Position numbers and translations under genes: made by a program. Shown piece after piece: positions 23,545-36,002 of a DNA stretch of 64,000 bases; positions within the stretch are counted from its first letter, which is position 1; each line of letters begins with the position of its first letter. The stretch is from Geosiphon pyriformis. Taxonomy: Eukaryota > Glomeromycota > Glomeromycetes > Archaeosporales > Geosiphonaceae. The stretch is from positions 96,695 to 160,694 of the forward strand of contig JAAOMT010000304.1 of assembly GCA_016748015.1 (NCBI GenBank), written 5' to 3'. Under the pieces are notes generated by a model. That model was not told where the DNA came from, ran no database searches, and saw only the letters and a program-made list of their open reading frames with translations.

Positions 23545-26300
23545 TTATATATAAAAAAAGATTATAAAAATATTTTATAAAAGTAAAAAAAAAACTTTAT
23601 TTTAATTCAAATTATTATGTAATTAGTACTTATTTGTTAGTTTAAAATTTATTATTACTTAATTAATTCTATTATAATAAATATTGTTAAAAAATTAAAT
23701 AAATTTATTATATATCTTAACTTTATATAAATTATTTCTTAGATAAAATTATTCAATAGAATTATAAGTCTTTTACATATTTTATAAAATCAACCAAAGT
23801 TTGTAATTTTTTTCTAAAGCATCTTTTATTACAAAACCAATAGCAAAAATCAGAAACTTAGTTGTAATATCTTTGAAAACAGAAAAATTATTATTATAAA
23901 AAATATTAAACTTGTTATATATTAAAAAAATTCTGTTTAAAAAAATTTTAATTAAAACTTTATTTTATTTATACAGTTTAAAAATTATAGACATTTATAT
24001 TTTTTTTATGATTAAAAAATTAATTTACAAACCAAATAAATATTCAAAAAATTTAAAACATATACAATATTAAATTATTATAATATATTTAAAGTTTATT
24101 AAAAATATTAAACAAATTAGCAGCTTTTCTATTAAAAAGCTTTTTGATTACACTAAACATTTAATTTAAACTAATAGTATTTATAACTTTAAAAAAAGTA
24201 TTATTGTTTATATAATTAAGTAGTAAGTATTAATATTATTACAAATTAAAAATGTTTTTTTTCTTGTTTATTTTAGATTTAATCTTACTAAAAACTAAAA
24301 TCAACTTATTTTTTACAATCAAATAATTTAAAATTATCTTTTAAAATAAGTACTTTAAGACATTTTTAATAATATAATTTTTTTTGATTAAAAAGTTTTT
24401 TATATATTTAAAAATAGTAAATCTATAATATAACTTTTTTATGCTACATAAAATAAAATAAATATTATTAAAACCAGTATTAATATCTAAAAAAGCTTAC
24501 AAAATTAGTATTTATATTATCAAAAAAATTTTAACAATTTATTAACAATATAAACTTTATATTTAATCTAATTTATAATTTTTTGACAATTTTAAATACC
24601 AAAATTTCAAGCTTGTATGATTTAAATAACAGCTTAATAAAAATATTATTATATTTTTTATGTTATATTTTAGAAAAACTTTATTAGTTAAAAGACATAC
24701 TATTTTTTAAATTATATTTTACATAATATTTAAATCTAAAACTATTATAAAATAATAAAATTAATATAAAACAACATAAAATTAGCCAATATAGCACTTT
24801 TAAATTAAATTTATTTAATATTATTTATATTTTTAATATTAAACTCTAATTAATTTTTGTTTACTTATTTGTAAAAAAAAATTCAATTATATGTTCAAAA
24901 GTTTATTTAAAACAACAAAAATAGTAATTATTAAAAAAATTATTAATATTTGTTATATTTTTGTTAATTATTGTATTAATAAAATTAGCAAAAAAAAAGC
25001 TTTATTGAAATCCAAAATAAAATTTACTTGGCTTTTTTTTTGTTCTTTTAAATATAAAAAAATTAATTATTAATTTGTCTATTTTTTAATTATTATTAAA
25101 TATGTTAAATCTATATAAAAAAATTTTTTTTAATTAATTGTATTTTTACTCTTTAAAAGTATGTTTACTAGTTTACAAACTGATAAATAATTGTTTTAAT
25201 TAAAAAATTCTTTCTAAAAAAATTAATATAAGCTTAATTATTTTTGTTATTAAAAGTATTATTGTTATAATTATTATTGTTTTGATTGTCATTATTTTTA
25301 GTAACTATTAAAAATAAAATAATATTGTTATAAACTTTTAAATAATATTTAGTTATTTTACAGTAATATTATAAAAATAAATTATAATTTTGCTGTTTTT
25401 GGTTATATAATAATTGTTAAAATTAATTAAAATATAGCTTATATTTAAATTTTTAAGATTGCTAGTTTTTTTATATTGTTTAAGTTAATAAGTCTAATAA
25501 TCAAACTAAATTAATAATAAATTTATTAAATTATTGTTTATTAAAATTAAAAATTTAGACTACAAAAAAAATTGTTATTTAAAATACTAAAACAAAAATA
25601 AAAAAAGTATAAATAATAAAAAAATATTTTTTAAGTGCATTTTTTGATTACTTTTAATTTTTTTAAACATATTTAATGGCTATATTTATTGTAAAATTAT
25701 TTTTAAAAACAAAAAACTAAAAAACATATAATAAATTAGTTTATAATTTTGTTATAAAAATATAAATGTTTTGTTTTTTGGTTTAATTTTGGTATTTATT
25801 TATTTATTTAATTTTTAAATTGTTTTAACATATTTAATAATAATTTTATCTAAATTTTAATTTTATTTTAGTTTTATTTATAATTTAGAAATTAAATTAG
25901 AGGTTTAAATATTAACAAATATTTATTTAGTCATTTGTTAATAAATATTTTTTTTTGAAAATTATATAATAAATAAATTATAAAAATAGTTATTAATAAT
26001 TTGAAATTTGTATTTGTTGTTATATTAGTTGATTATAGTTATTTTTTTAAAATTATTTAATTATTTAATAAAGTTTTATGTATTTTTTCTAAATAAAAAC
26101 AATAATGTATTATTTTTTTGTTTAAAAATAATTTAAATATATTAAAGAACCAATAGCATATTTTAATTATTAAAAATATATATTATAAAATCAAAAATTG
26201 AGTTTTTAAATATTATATTTGAATTACTTGAAAAAATTTTAAATATAGATGCTGTTTAATAGTTTTTTTTCTGTTTTAAAAAAAGTTTTAACTAATTAAT
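23545..26300 (-). mobile_element. LINE3, 5' half (decayed)
   Basis: Continues LINE3 upstream of RT motif B. The reverse complement around 23.7-23.85 kb reads KDALEKNYKLWLIL followed by M.KTYNSIE, the LINE RT motif A block, corresponding to 5340-5440 in LINE1. The sequence at 23.55-23.65 kb aligns with the motif B region of LINE1 (about 5540-5640, inverted). The left edge of this half abuts the pogo-like element. The right (5') limit is estimated from the length of LINE1 and is not seen directly. Confidence 0.55.
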
Positions 26301-29300
26301 ATGTTGCTATTCAAATTTAAAAATTATTATTTAAAAATTACTACATAAAAAAATTAATTAATATTATTATTTTTTATATAAGTGGTTTTAAAATAAGTTT
26401 AATTAAAGAAATATATTAAATAAATATATAAAATTTAATAAAATATTTGTTTAGAAATTAAATTCAAAAGTCTTAAAATTGTCTATTAGATTAATTTTTA
26501 ACAAAAAAACAAATTAAGTAAAAAAAAATTAAGTTTTCAATAATTTAAGTTATTTTTATTATATATATAAAATATTTTTTTAATTATTATATAGTGCAAA
26601 CTATTTATAGTCATTAAAAAATTTATATAATTTTAAATTATATTTAGTCTTCTAATTTTAATAATTTTAAAAAACTAAACTGTAAATATGATAGATTAAG
26701 TTCTTTTCTTTCATATTTACAATTTAATTTTTTGAATTATATTATATTTTATAAAGTTATTAAAGTTTAAAATTAGCTATTTTTATTATTAATTTTTAAT
26801 TTTTAGATGCCAATTAATCAGATTTTAGCCAATTAACAATCATTAAAGTTATATTACTATGTGATAAATTATTAAAGTATTATTATTTTTAGAAAGATTT
26901 TTAATTAATATTAATTTAATCTTTAAATAATTATTTTTTTATTAAGATATAATATCTTTTGGCTTGTGTGTTTTCTGCTAATAATATAGTATTATTAATT
27001 ATAAATATTTTATTTATACTATTACTATATTCAGTTGTCATTATCAGAACAAAAATTCAGATATCAATATTATTTACATCAAATGCCAAAGGAATTATAA
27101 AAGTACTAAAAATAATTGTTGAGAAATTTGGAAATATTATTTGTGCTTTATTTGTAATTTTGTGTTTTTTTTTGATAAATATTAAAAACAATCAGCTTTA
27201 GTGTTAAAAACAGCAGATTTAAAAAAAGAATTGAAATAATTATAATATGATTGGCTATTACTTCAAGAGTAATATTATAAGTGAAATGTTTGATATTAAA
27301 AAATATTACAAAAGATTAATTACTTATCTCAATTCTTATATTTTAAAGCAATAACATAACTCAAAATTTATAAAAAAAATTAATATAATTAATTTTTTAA
27401 TGAATAAATTTTGTGATAAATTATAGATAGCTTATCTTTTTTTGTAGTATTATATATTATAATACTTAAAACATATGTCTTAAAATAGACAATACTATAT
27501 AATAATTTAGTAGATATCTTTGTTTTTATCTGTAGTTAAAAAAGTCTGCCAAATGCTTTTGTAAACACTATAATTGTTAACTTTTATGTAATTTTTAGGT
27601 TTTTTTGTATAATAAGTTCAATATTTATCTTGTTATCTGATGTTTGATTAATAATTTGCATTCTATTAAAGTTGGTTTTTTTTATATACTTGTTTTTATT
27701 ATGTCAATATATCAATTTAGACAAATATAAAATTTTTTTTAGAAATCTTGAAACAAAGTTTTCAAAATAAGTTAGAAGAACTAAATAAGATAATATTGTA
27801 ATCAAAAACAATTAATTATATAACTTGATTTTGAATTAAATGAAATATATAATTGGCTGATATTTATATTATTTGAAACTCTGACTTTTAATTTTATTTT
27901 TTCAAATATTTTATTTTGCATATGTTAATTTTTAAAGATATTTGTTAGCTTTTATTGTTATATAATAACATATAATAATAAAAATATGAATAAGAAAAAA
28001 ATTTGTTTATTTAAAGTTTTTAATGTATTTTTAATTGGTTTTTAATTAAGAATATACTGTATAAAAGAAACTAAAGCAGATTTTACTAAAAAACTTTCTT
28101 TAATTTATGGTGTTGAATAATGTATTATGTATACTAATATAACTTTAAACACAGAAAAAAGTATTTTTCCAATTATTAATAATAGCAAAAAATTTTAATG
28201 CTACTACATATAAAGATTTATATATATAAATATTATTGTTATTAAATTTTTTGAAATATCTTATAGATAAATTCTGTAAAATTAAACTTATAATAATTAT
28301 ATAACAATTTTAAAACAAATATTATATTTAAACATAATTTTTATGTATATGATATAACATTTTTCTATAATATCTTACAATATATGTTTTTTAATAACTA
28401 ATATTTTGAATATTTTTTTTTATAAAATTTTAAAAATAGATTGTGTTTCATCTAATAAAAAAAATGATCAAAAGCTTAAAAATATAAAACATAAAAGTAG
28501 TATTTATGATTAAAAATTAATTTAATCAGATTTAAAAAAAAAAACTTGCAAACTATTTTTGCAATCTATAAAAAATAAAAAACAATAACCAATTTTGAAA
28601 ATTTTGATTAATATTATTTTTATAATAATGTAAATACTTACTTTAAATTCACAAATAACTTTTCAATAACTATAATATTGTATTTCAAAGAATTGCTTAA
28701 ATCTAAAAAATATATAAAATCTTCTATAATAAAAGTTTTCAATTAAATTTAATATTTAAATAATAAATTATATCAAAAAAAATATAACAACTAAAATACT
28801 TATTATGTATTCAACCAAATTATAATCTAGTTTTAAAATTGGTTTTTTAGACTATAAAAAAAATTTCAATTGTTAAATATTTCAACAATTTATTAAAATA
28901 TAATATATAATAGCTTATTATAGTAATCAAAAAACTTATATTAATTAGTATTAATTTAGGAAAATTAGGTTAAATTGAAAAATCTTTGGCTTTATTTTGA
29001 TTAAAAGAATTGAAGTTGTCTTAAAGACTATAATCTTGAATAGCTTTTTTTTAGTGTTATATATTTTTAATAAGTTCATTTTGATGCAAAAAATATATAA
29101 AATATATTAGTTTAAGTAGATAAAACCCAAATTTTTTGTAAAAACCTAATAAACTTCTCATTTGTAAGAATTTAACATTTTTAAAAATGTGTAAATTATT
29201 ATTAAAATACATGGCATTTTTAAAATTAATTACAAGTTTTGATCAAATTTATAAATAGATAATATTTTTTTCAATTTTTTCACTAATGTAATATAAAAAC

Positions 29301-29937
29301 CATATATAAAATATTAAGTAACTAATAGAAAAGAAGTGCATAGTATTAATTTTAATTATATTTAAGAATCTTAGCTCTTTGATTACATTATAATATTTTG
29401 AATATTCTTTTTTGAACATTAAATTTATAAATAATACAATATATTGTCAACTACTGAATATGAAAATGAGAAGTTACAACTAGACTATAATACAAAAATT
29501 GAAATTTATTTCAAATATTTTTATTTACTATCTTTTTAATTAACAATTATTTGCAATAAATCTTTTATCAGCTCTGAAAAATTGGCTTTAATTTGAAAAT
29601 CAAATTTTTTTGAGTTAATTATTTAATTGTTAATGTTAAATTTTTTTGTCTAAATTCTTTATTATAAATTAAAAAAAATTTTGTAATAGCTATTTTTATT
29701 AATTTTACTTGAATTTTTGGCTCATATAATATTCTTAATTTCAATAGAAAATTTTTTTTAATAATATTAAAAAAGTTTTTTTTAATTGCTTTTATTCAGA
29801 ATTACAAAACAGAAATTAAAGTTTAAATTAGAACCAAAGAGATTTAAAGAATAAATATATATTTAAATTAAAAATACTATTTCCATTGTAATACAATTTT
29901 GTTGTATAATATTACATAATTTAAATCTTTTAATTCT
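26301..29937. other. AT-rich decayed DNA, possibly pol of the old LTR3 element
   Basis: No open frame of note and no firm domain. On the minus strand near 29.1-29.2 kb a frame reads FLQMRSLLGFYKKF, faintly like the RSFLGLASYY motif of gypsy RT. That would fit the pol gene of the old minus-strand gypsy element whose gag lies at 32.3-34.4 kb. The 80-codon plus-strand frame at 26959-27201 is hydrophobic and probably an effect of composition. I cannot place a second LTR for that element. Confidence 0.3.
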
Positions 29938-32297
29938 GTCCAAACACTAATTACACACTAGATTAATATTATATCACATAAAAAAATACTATTTTATTTT
30001 AAATGAAAAAGAAAAACTAAAGATAAATTAGAAATACAAAAAAATTATATAAAAAACACATTATATTATTTCAAAAAATGATTATAATATTGAAGTAAAT
30101 AAATTTAATAAACTAAATATTAATAATAAAAAGTAAAGTAATAATAATAACAGTAAATAAAATAATATAGAAGATATAGAAGCTGTAATTAGAATAAATA
30201 CAAAATTAAAAAAACTTAGTATAGTATAAAAAAATAACAATCATCTAGAAAAAAAAAAGCAAGATCCTTATATTAAAAAAAATACCAAAGTTAACTTATT
30301 ATGATAAATATAAACCAAATAGTTTATTTTCTAAAGCAGCAATTGAAACTAAAAAATTACTACTTTTTTTAATATTAGTGATGCTCTAACTACAGACTTA
30401 CAATAATCTAAATCTAATAAATCTTCAAGCAATTCAGAAAGTGAGATTGATTCATATGTTAATTGAATAAAAAAAGAGCAAAAGTTAAAAAAACATTTAG
30501 AAAAACAATATACTCAGTTAATTGTCTTTAAATATAATCAAAAATAAGCTATTTTTGAATATTTTATTTTTTAAATTATAATAATAAATGTGAAAAAGTT
30601 AATGCTAGTTTGAAAATTGCCCAAAAGATTTTTATTAATGGTAGTATATGGAAAACACGAAAAATTTGATATTTTGCAAAATATTGGTTGCTTAATAATA
30701 AGTTTTTAACATCAAACATGAAAAATACCAAAAAATAATTAGAATAATTGATAATGAAAACATTGTAAAAAAATGTTATATTTGAATTAGAAGCCAAAAC
30801 TTCAATGCCACTCCAGCCATATTTAAAAAATTTATTGAGCATGAATTGTTTTCTAATATTGAAATAATAAAGAAAAAAACTATTAATTTTATGACTGCAG
30901 TAAAATAACTCAAAATTCTTGATTATTTATTTCAATAATATTATCAAGACTTATATTATAATAAACATAAAAAAAAATAATATCTTATAATCTTAAAAAG
31001 TATATGTCAAAGTATAAATTTATAAATTGAATACATTTTAACTTACTTAATAAAGAAAAAAAAGAGTTTTTATAGTCCATATTAAATGTATTTTTTATTA
31101 AAATGATAACAAACATAATATATGAATTAAGCATAGAAATTTGCCACTAAGAAAAAAAAAATAGAAAATTAATTATGATTAATAAATTTTTAACTAAAAT
31201 TAATAAATATTTATGTTTACAACAAAATAATATAGAAAACTATTCTAATATACTAAAAGAAGCATGATGTTATTTGCAATCTGATATAAATCAAGATAAT
31301 TATTAAACAGCAGACCATTTTCTTAAACAAATTAAATATAAAACAATTTCAATTTTTGAAAAATTATATTTAGATTGTATAATTGTATTTGCTTTTAATA
31401 ATAGTTTTAATTATATAGCATTTAGTAAAAATGCTTTAATTGCAAAAAAAATAAATTTAAATCTAGATGGAAAGCAATCATTGATGCAAAATACTTTTTT
31501 TAGATTAAATAATTAATTATAATTAATAATCTTTTCAAAAACATATTTAGATAAAAAACTTTAAAAATTGTCTAAAAAATTAAACAAGTATTAATAAAAC
31601 AAAGAAAATAGCCATCAAAAAAATTAGTATTAGAATGCCAAAAATGCAAAGAAAAAATCAAAAATTTTTCAAAAATTTTTTGTTGTATATATCAAATAAT
31701 ATCTTTAGAATTCAATTTTTTTGTTCAAAAAATACAATTGAAGAATTAATCAAAAGTATAAAACATAAATGCATTTTTTTTCCAAAATTTCATTGCAAAT
31801 TAAATTTTATTAAAAGATATTGGAGAGTTGCTAAAAGATATACACATAACAAATGTGATTATTTATGAAAAAAATTATAAAAAACAGTATTAAAAAGTCT
31901 TAAATTAGTATTTTTAATAACTATTAAACAATTTTTAAAAAAATATTAGTGTTATATGAATCTTTATAAAAAAGATCTTAGTAGAAAATTAATAAAATAT
32001 GCTATAAAAAAGTATAAATTTCATAGAAAAATTCCAGATAATATTCTTAAAGAATTAGACAAATTAAATAATATTCAAACTTTATAATACTTTTTTTGGT
32101 TTTATATTAAATAAAATTTTATTTTTATTATAAATAATATATTAAAAACAAATGTATATTAACCAATAAAATTTAATTATATAAATAAAAATACATAAAG
32201 ATTTTTATTTAAAATTTTGAACAGATCTACATTTTTGATGATTATAAATAGTTTATATTATAACAGATTTACTATCTAAAATTAATTAGATTTATTC
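29938..32297 (+). mobile_element. DDE-type DNA transposon with remnant terminal inverted repeats
   Basis: The left end GTCCAAACACTAATTACAC (29938-29956 and on to 29963) matches, in inverse orientation and with C-to-T and G-to-A differences, the right end around 32274-32297 (ATCTAAAATTAATTAGATTT). Between them the plus strand carries a worn transposase. The element lies inside the presumed old LTR3 gypsy element, between its gag and the doubtful pol relic. Confidence 0.6.
30003..32087 (+). pseudogene. DDE transposase relic (Rhizophagus-type, Tc1/mariner-IS630-like)
   Basis: Read in one main direction with many stops. The N-terminal part holds a helix-rich DNA-binding region (SLKIAQKIFINGSIWKTRKI..FAKYWL near 30.6 kb). 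The catalytic core has DCIIVFAFNNSFNYIAFSKN near 31.37-31.44 kb, where the family has an FAFDNSSNH-like motif, so the Asp is Asn and the His is Tyr. The C-terminal part has FFPKFHCKLNFIKRYWRVAK (31.78-31.83 kb, the family's E in LNFIE is Lys) and IKKYKFHRKIPDNIL near 32.0 kb. The superfamily label is from memory of fungal proteins and is less certain than the transposase call. Confidence 0.65.
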
Positions 32298-34384
32298 TTT
32301 TTCAATTTTAGTTTTTATGTATATAGCAGTAATTGTTTTTTGTTTTATAGTAGCTATATTGCTAAGTAAGAATGGTAATTTATTTGCTTTAAATTCGAAA
32401 AAAAATATGTCTAAAATTATGGCATTTTTAACAATCTTTGCTAAGAATATTGTAGTATTATTATAAAAAAAGTTTTACTGTTATATTGTAACTTTATTTT
32501 TCAAAAATACAATATAGTAAAAATTCTGCTCTTTTGATATTATAAAATAAATAGGTTGAATATAAAAGTGTCAAAATGGCTGTTAGTTATTATTATAAAA
32601 TATTAATTGATTATTAAAACCAAATCTGTTATTGTTTAATTAAAAATGGTTTTGTAATGTAAATTAGTTGGGTTGACCCAATTTTTTTGCTAATAACTAA
32701 TAATTTTAAACTGGCTGTAATTGATAATATTGTTATAGTTATTATAAAACAGACTAATAATAAGTAGGTTGGAGTTTTAATAAATAATAAACAGATAATA
32801 ATGAATAATATAATTATTATTGCTAAAAAGAATAATATTGATTATTTTGTTTTTATTAGTTTCTTTGTATTTTTCGAAAATTACATTTAAATATCTGAAA
32901 ATTTTACAACAATAATAGTTTAATTGTTAAAATTAGTTGTTAGATAATGAAGAGTTTTTTTGGTTTTGTTCTTAAGATAATTGGTATTTTTGTTGTTAAT
33001 TAACAAAGTATGTTTCAACTTTTTTTATAAGTTGATTAATATTTTTTTTAACTGTTAAACTGGTTTTTCCAATTGCCAAGTTGACAAGTTTGGTATGATT
33101 GGCTTTTTTTATTGTTATTTTATAGTTTTTAGCATATTAAATAACAGTAGTTAAATTTTCTAAAATATATGATCAAACTTTTTTAATAAATTTGTTTTTG
33201 AGTTTAATAATAAATTGATTTAAAACTTGGACATTAGAATAGTAAGCATTTGTTTTTAGCTGGTAAATTTTTTTAAGAAGTTTGTTAAACTTCTTAATAT
33301 AAGTTATAACAGATTTAAATAGTTTCTGTTTGATGTTTTAAAAATAATTTCGGAGAGTAATTAAAGTATTATTGTTAATAAACTGTTTGAAAAAAGTAGT
33401 TTTAAAAGTTTGCCAATCTGTAAAAAAAGTGGCCAAATTTTCAAATTATTTGTTTATAGTTTTTTAAAAAAAATAAGAAATTACTTATAGTATTTTTTTT
33501 ACAGTTTATTTATTGGTATCTTTTATTTTGGTAACTTGATCAAGCTATTCTTAAGAACTTGTTTTAGTTTTTTTCAGAAAAGTTAGAATTTTTACAATAT
33601 AAACAGTTGCTATTTTTTTGTCTTTTTTATAATTAGTGATTTTTGTTTCTTTTGTTTTTTTTCGTTTTTTCAATAAATTCAGAAGTGTTTTTTTTATAAA
33701 TTAGTGTTTTTGAGTATTTACTTTGGTTTTTTTTTAAAAAATCAAAAAAATTAGTGGTAGTGTTAATTAGTTTTAGCTATTGAATTGAATTTTTGGTAAA
33801 GTTTTTAGATCTTGAAAATTAATTAAGTGGTAAATTTAGTGGTTGTATTTAAGCAAGCAAAATTGAAAAAAATATAATTAAAAATAATAATTTAGAACTA
33901 GTTTTTTGTTTAAATATTTACAAATATTAAAAGTTTGTTTTTGATGTATTAAATATTGTATAAATAAGTTAGATGTTTTTTTTGTTTTTACTGCTTGTTT
34001 TAAGTTTAAATTCAAGTTTAAAACAAATTATGAGTTAGCAAGATATTTTTTTTACAAAACTTGATAATATTATAATCAAGTTTTTCAAAATAAGTAACAC
34101 AAGTATCTGCACTAATATTTTTGGATTTTTATTTAAATAGTAAATTAAATTTCAAGAAAATTTTGCTTAATTTTTATAATATTGTAATTCTTAAAAAAAT
34201 AATTATTAATTTAATTTTTAATATATTGAAAAAAAGTTTTTTTAAAACTGTGATTTTATCTCGAATTTTAAATAATTATTTACAATAAATGTAAATTAAC
34301 TGATATTATTTTAAAGTTATTATGTTAAATGCAGTCATCACTTTAATTTAATTATTACTGTGTTATTTTTAAGAGAACATTAAA
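32298..34384 (-). pseudogene. gag of an old minus-strand gypsy element (LTR3 family)
   Basis: The reverse complement of 33361-33420 reads FKTTFFKQFINNNTLITLRN, which aligns with FKTAFLGYFSNNNSINCLTN of the gypsy-2 gag (about 39.21-39.27 kb). It is followed by a FNKLLKKI-like block and by QVLNQFI..L-like residues in the same order as in gypsy-2. Nearer 33.07 kb it reads NHTKLVNLAIGKTSLTVKKN. The frame is full of stops at Gln codons. The orientation (minus) shows that the LTR fragments at 34385-35201 and 54183-54333 are its 5' LTR. Confidence 0.6.
34366..34384 (-). other. Worn primer-binding site of the old LTR3 element
   Basis: Directly inside the LTR end, the reverse complement reads TTTAATGTTCTCTTAAAAA. 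It aligns with the sites of gypsy-2 (TTTGGTGCTTCTTGTGAGG) and gypsy-1 (AGTGGTGCTCTTTGTGAGG) with mostly G-to-A and C-to-T differences. This position supports the minus orientation of the element. Confidence 0.5.
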
Positions 34385-35201
34385 TATTATTAAAGGTTTT
34401 TTTATCTTTTTTTGAATATTGTTAATGTTATTTTTGCTGTTAATTCTACTGTTAATAAAAGTTAATAAATCTTTGATAAGCTAGTTTTTCTTTCAAAATA
34501 TTTCTTTATATTTTGAACTATATATATTATTAGACTTATAATAAAATAGCCAATTTTATACAAATTACTTGTATAGTTATTTTGCAGTAAAAATTAACTC
34601 TTTTACAGAAAAAATATTGTTTATAAGCTTTTTACAATATGTATAATTACTTTGCTGTAAAAATCAACTCTTTTACAGAAAATTTTGACTGTAGACTATT
34701 CAATAATATAAATGAAAATAAATAAAAAAATAAAAGAAAATAAACTAAAAAAAAAGAAATTATGTAAAAGAAATTATTTCGAATTAAGATCTGAAAGTTA
34801 CTAACAATTACTAAAATTGGTAATTAATTAATTTTAAATTTTAGTAAGAAATAGTTAATTTCACAATAAGAATAATTAAAAATTTTTATGTTTTTCAAAG
34901 TAAGTTTTATTAAAATTAATTTGTATAAAAAATACTAAAAAAATATTGATTCTAGTTAAAATATTTAGTAAAAAATACATTTTCTTAAAAAAAAAGCTTT
35001 TTTTTATATAACTTGTTATAATATTATTCTATAATATAATATTTTTTCTTTTTTACTATTTTAATAAACTAAAAATACATTTCATTAAACTACAAGTTAT
35101 TTTTGCAAACTATAAATTATTTAAGTAAACTATTAAATATATTGTTAAATTACTAAATATTTTGGCAAATTTAGAATATTATATAGTTTAGTATATTATA
35201 T
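34385..35201 (-). repeat. Old LTR3, fragment A (interrupted by gypsy-1)
   Basis: Aligns along its length with the solo LTR at 43121-44101. The ends correspond (TATTATTAAAGG against TGTTACCAGAGG), as do the tandem pair with AACTCTTTTACAG, and the CTACAAGTTATTT...GGCAAATTT repeats. The alignment breaks exactly at the left end of gypsy-1 and resumes at 54183. Copy A plus copy B total about 968 bp against 981 bp for the solo LTR. Confidence 0.8.
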
Positions 35202-35952
35202 TGTTATGGTTGAAACTCATAGTTTTTATTAGTTATTACATGTATTAGCCACTAATGTTACATAATTAGCCACACTATTTTTAGATAGTAATCATTAACT
35301 TGATCATTAACTTGATCATTGACCTAATCAATGATCTGATCATTGACCTAATCATTGACCTGATCATTGACCTGATCATTGATCTGATCATTGACCTAAT
35401 TGTTGATCTGGTCATTGACCACTTTCAATAACTATATAAGCGATAAATCTTTTAGCTATAGAAAACTATGTAAAAATCAAAGAAAAAAAAGAAATAAAAT
35501 AACAACTTTCATCTCAATCATTCTCTTATTGCTAATTTCCCTTTCCCTACTTTCAAGTATCTGAACATCTTAAAAAATAAAAGATTACTTGTTGGTTATT
35601 TTCTACTCTTTTCCTGAAATGTGTAATTACAGCATTTGAAGATTATTAAATAAAACGTGACTAAAGAGCACATTTGATACTTGATATTGAATTCTAAGAG
35701 TGCCAATGTAAGACATAGAAGTATACCAAGTGTGATCATTTGTTGACAGTACAAACTATCCCTCTACCTTCAGATTCTTTGGTTATCCTTAAAAAAAATA
35801 GCAACTGAGATATTTTATGAGACTAATCTCGCACATTGAATCCATACTCATTTAATTCACTCTTTGAATTTGAATTCTCTTTGATTGTTTCTATCACCCT
35901 AAAATCCTGCTCTCCCTTGCTATCCATTAGCTTGTTACTCCAACCCGTAACA
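35202..35952 (+). repeat. Gypsy-1 5' LTR (751 bp)
   Basis: Starts TGTTATGGTTG and ends CCCGTAACA. It matches the 3' LTR (53524-54178) throughout, except for an expanded array of 12-bp units at 35291-35421 that accounts for the full 96-bp length difference. The downstream part contains CTATATAAG near 35434, a plausible TATA box for the U3/R boundary. Confidence 0.9.
35291..35421. repeat. 12-bp tandem array in gypsy-1 5' LTR, 11 units
   Basis: Eleven head-to-tail units of consensus ATCATTGACCTG, each containing or bordering the palindrome TGATCA. The 3' LTR has three such units (53613-53646). The array sits about 15-40 bp upstream of the presumed TATA box, in the U3 enhancer position. Confidence 0.9.
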
Positions 35953-35958
35953 TAAAAG

Positions 35959-35975
35959 TGGTGCTCTTTGTGAGG
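35959..35975 (+). other. Gypsy-1 primer-binding site
   Basis: TGGTGCTCTTTGTGAGG begins six bases after the LTR end. TGG pairs with the CCA end of a tRNA, whose 5' acceptor strand would then read GCTCTTT. The primer tRNA is not known to me. Confidence 0.6.
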
Positions 35976-36002
35976 TTGTTAAAATTCACTTATTTCCTCA
36001 TT

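Larger units (their letters stand above)
20880..23545 (-). mobile_element. pogo-like DNA transposon inserted in LINE3 (decayed)
   Basis: Between the two halves of LINE3, the minus strand encodes a worn pogo/Tigger-type transposase. From high to low coordinates come an N-terminal HTH-like part (about 22.5 kb: NNKNQLKTAKYFKKNGF, SLILAWVKNK), the CENPB-like part DKALVIFVQEAESYKIILT (about 22.3 kb), a first catalytic block NIDKTILFYVIL (about 22.04 kb; the family has NIDET) and a late block NIHVK...NLTVHIQFIYTKII (about 21.6 kb; the family has LPPNTT..IQP.DAGII). Glu to Lys and Asp to Tyr or Asn changes plus stops make it inactive. Ends are known only to about 50 bp; weak inverted similarity exists near both ends. 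It contains the 57-bp minisatellite. Confidence 0.7.

Noticed and set aside
26959-27201. Plus-strand 80-codon frame with several hydrophobic segments.
   Set aside because: Composition-driven; sits alone in decayed DNA. Kept only as a remark.
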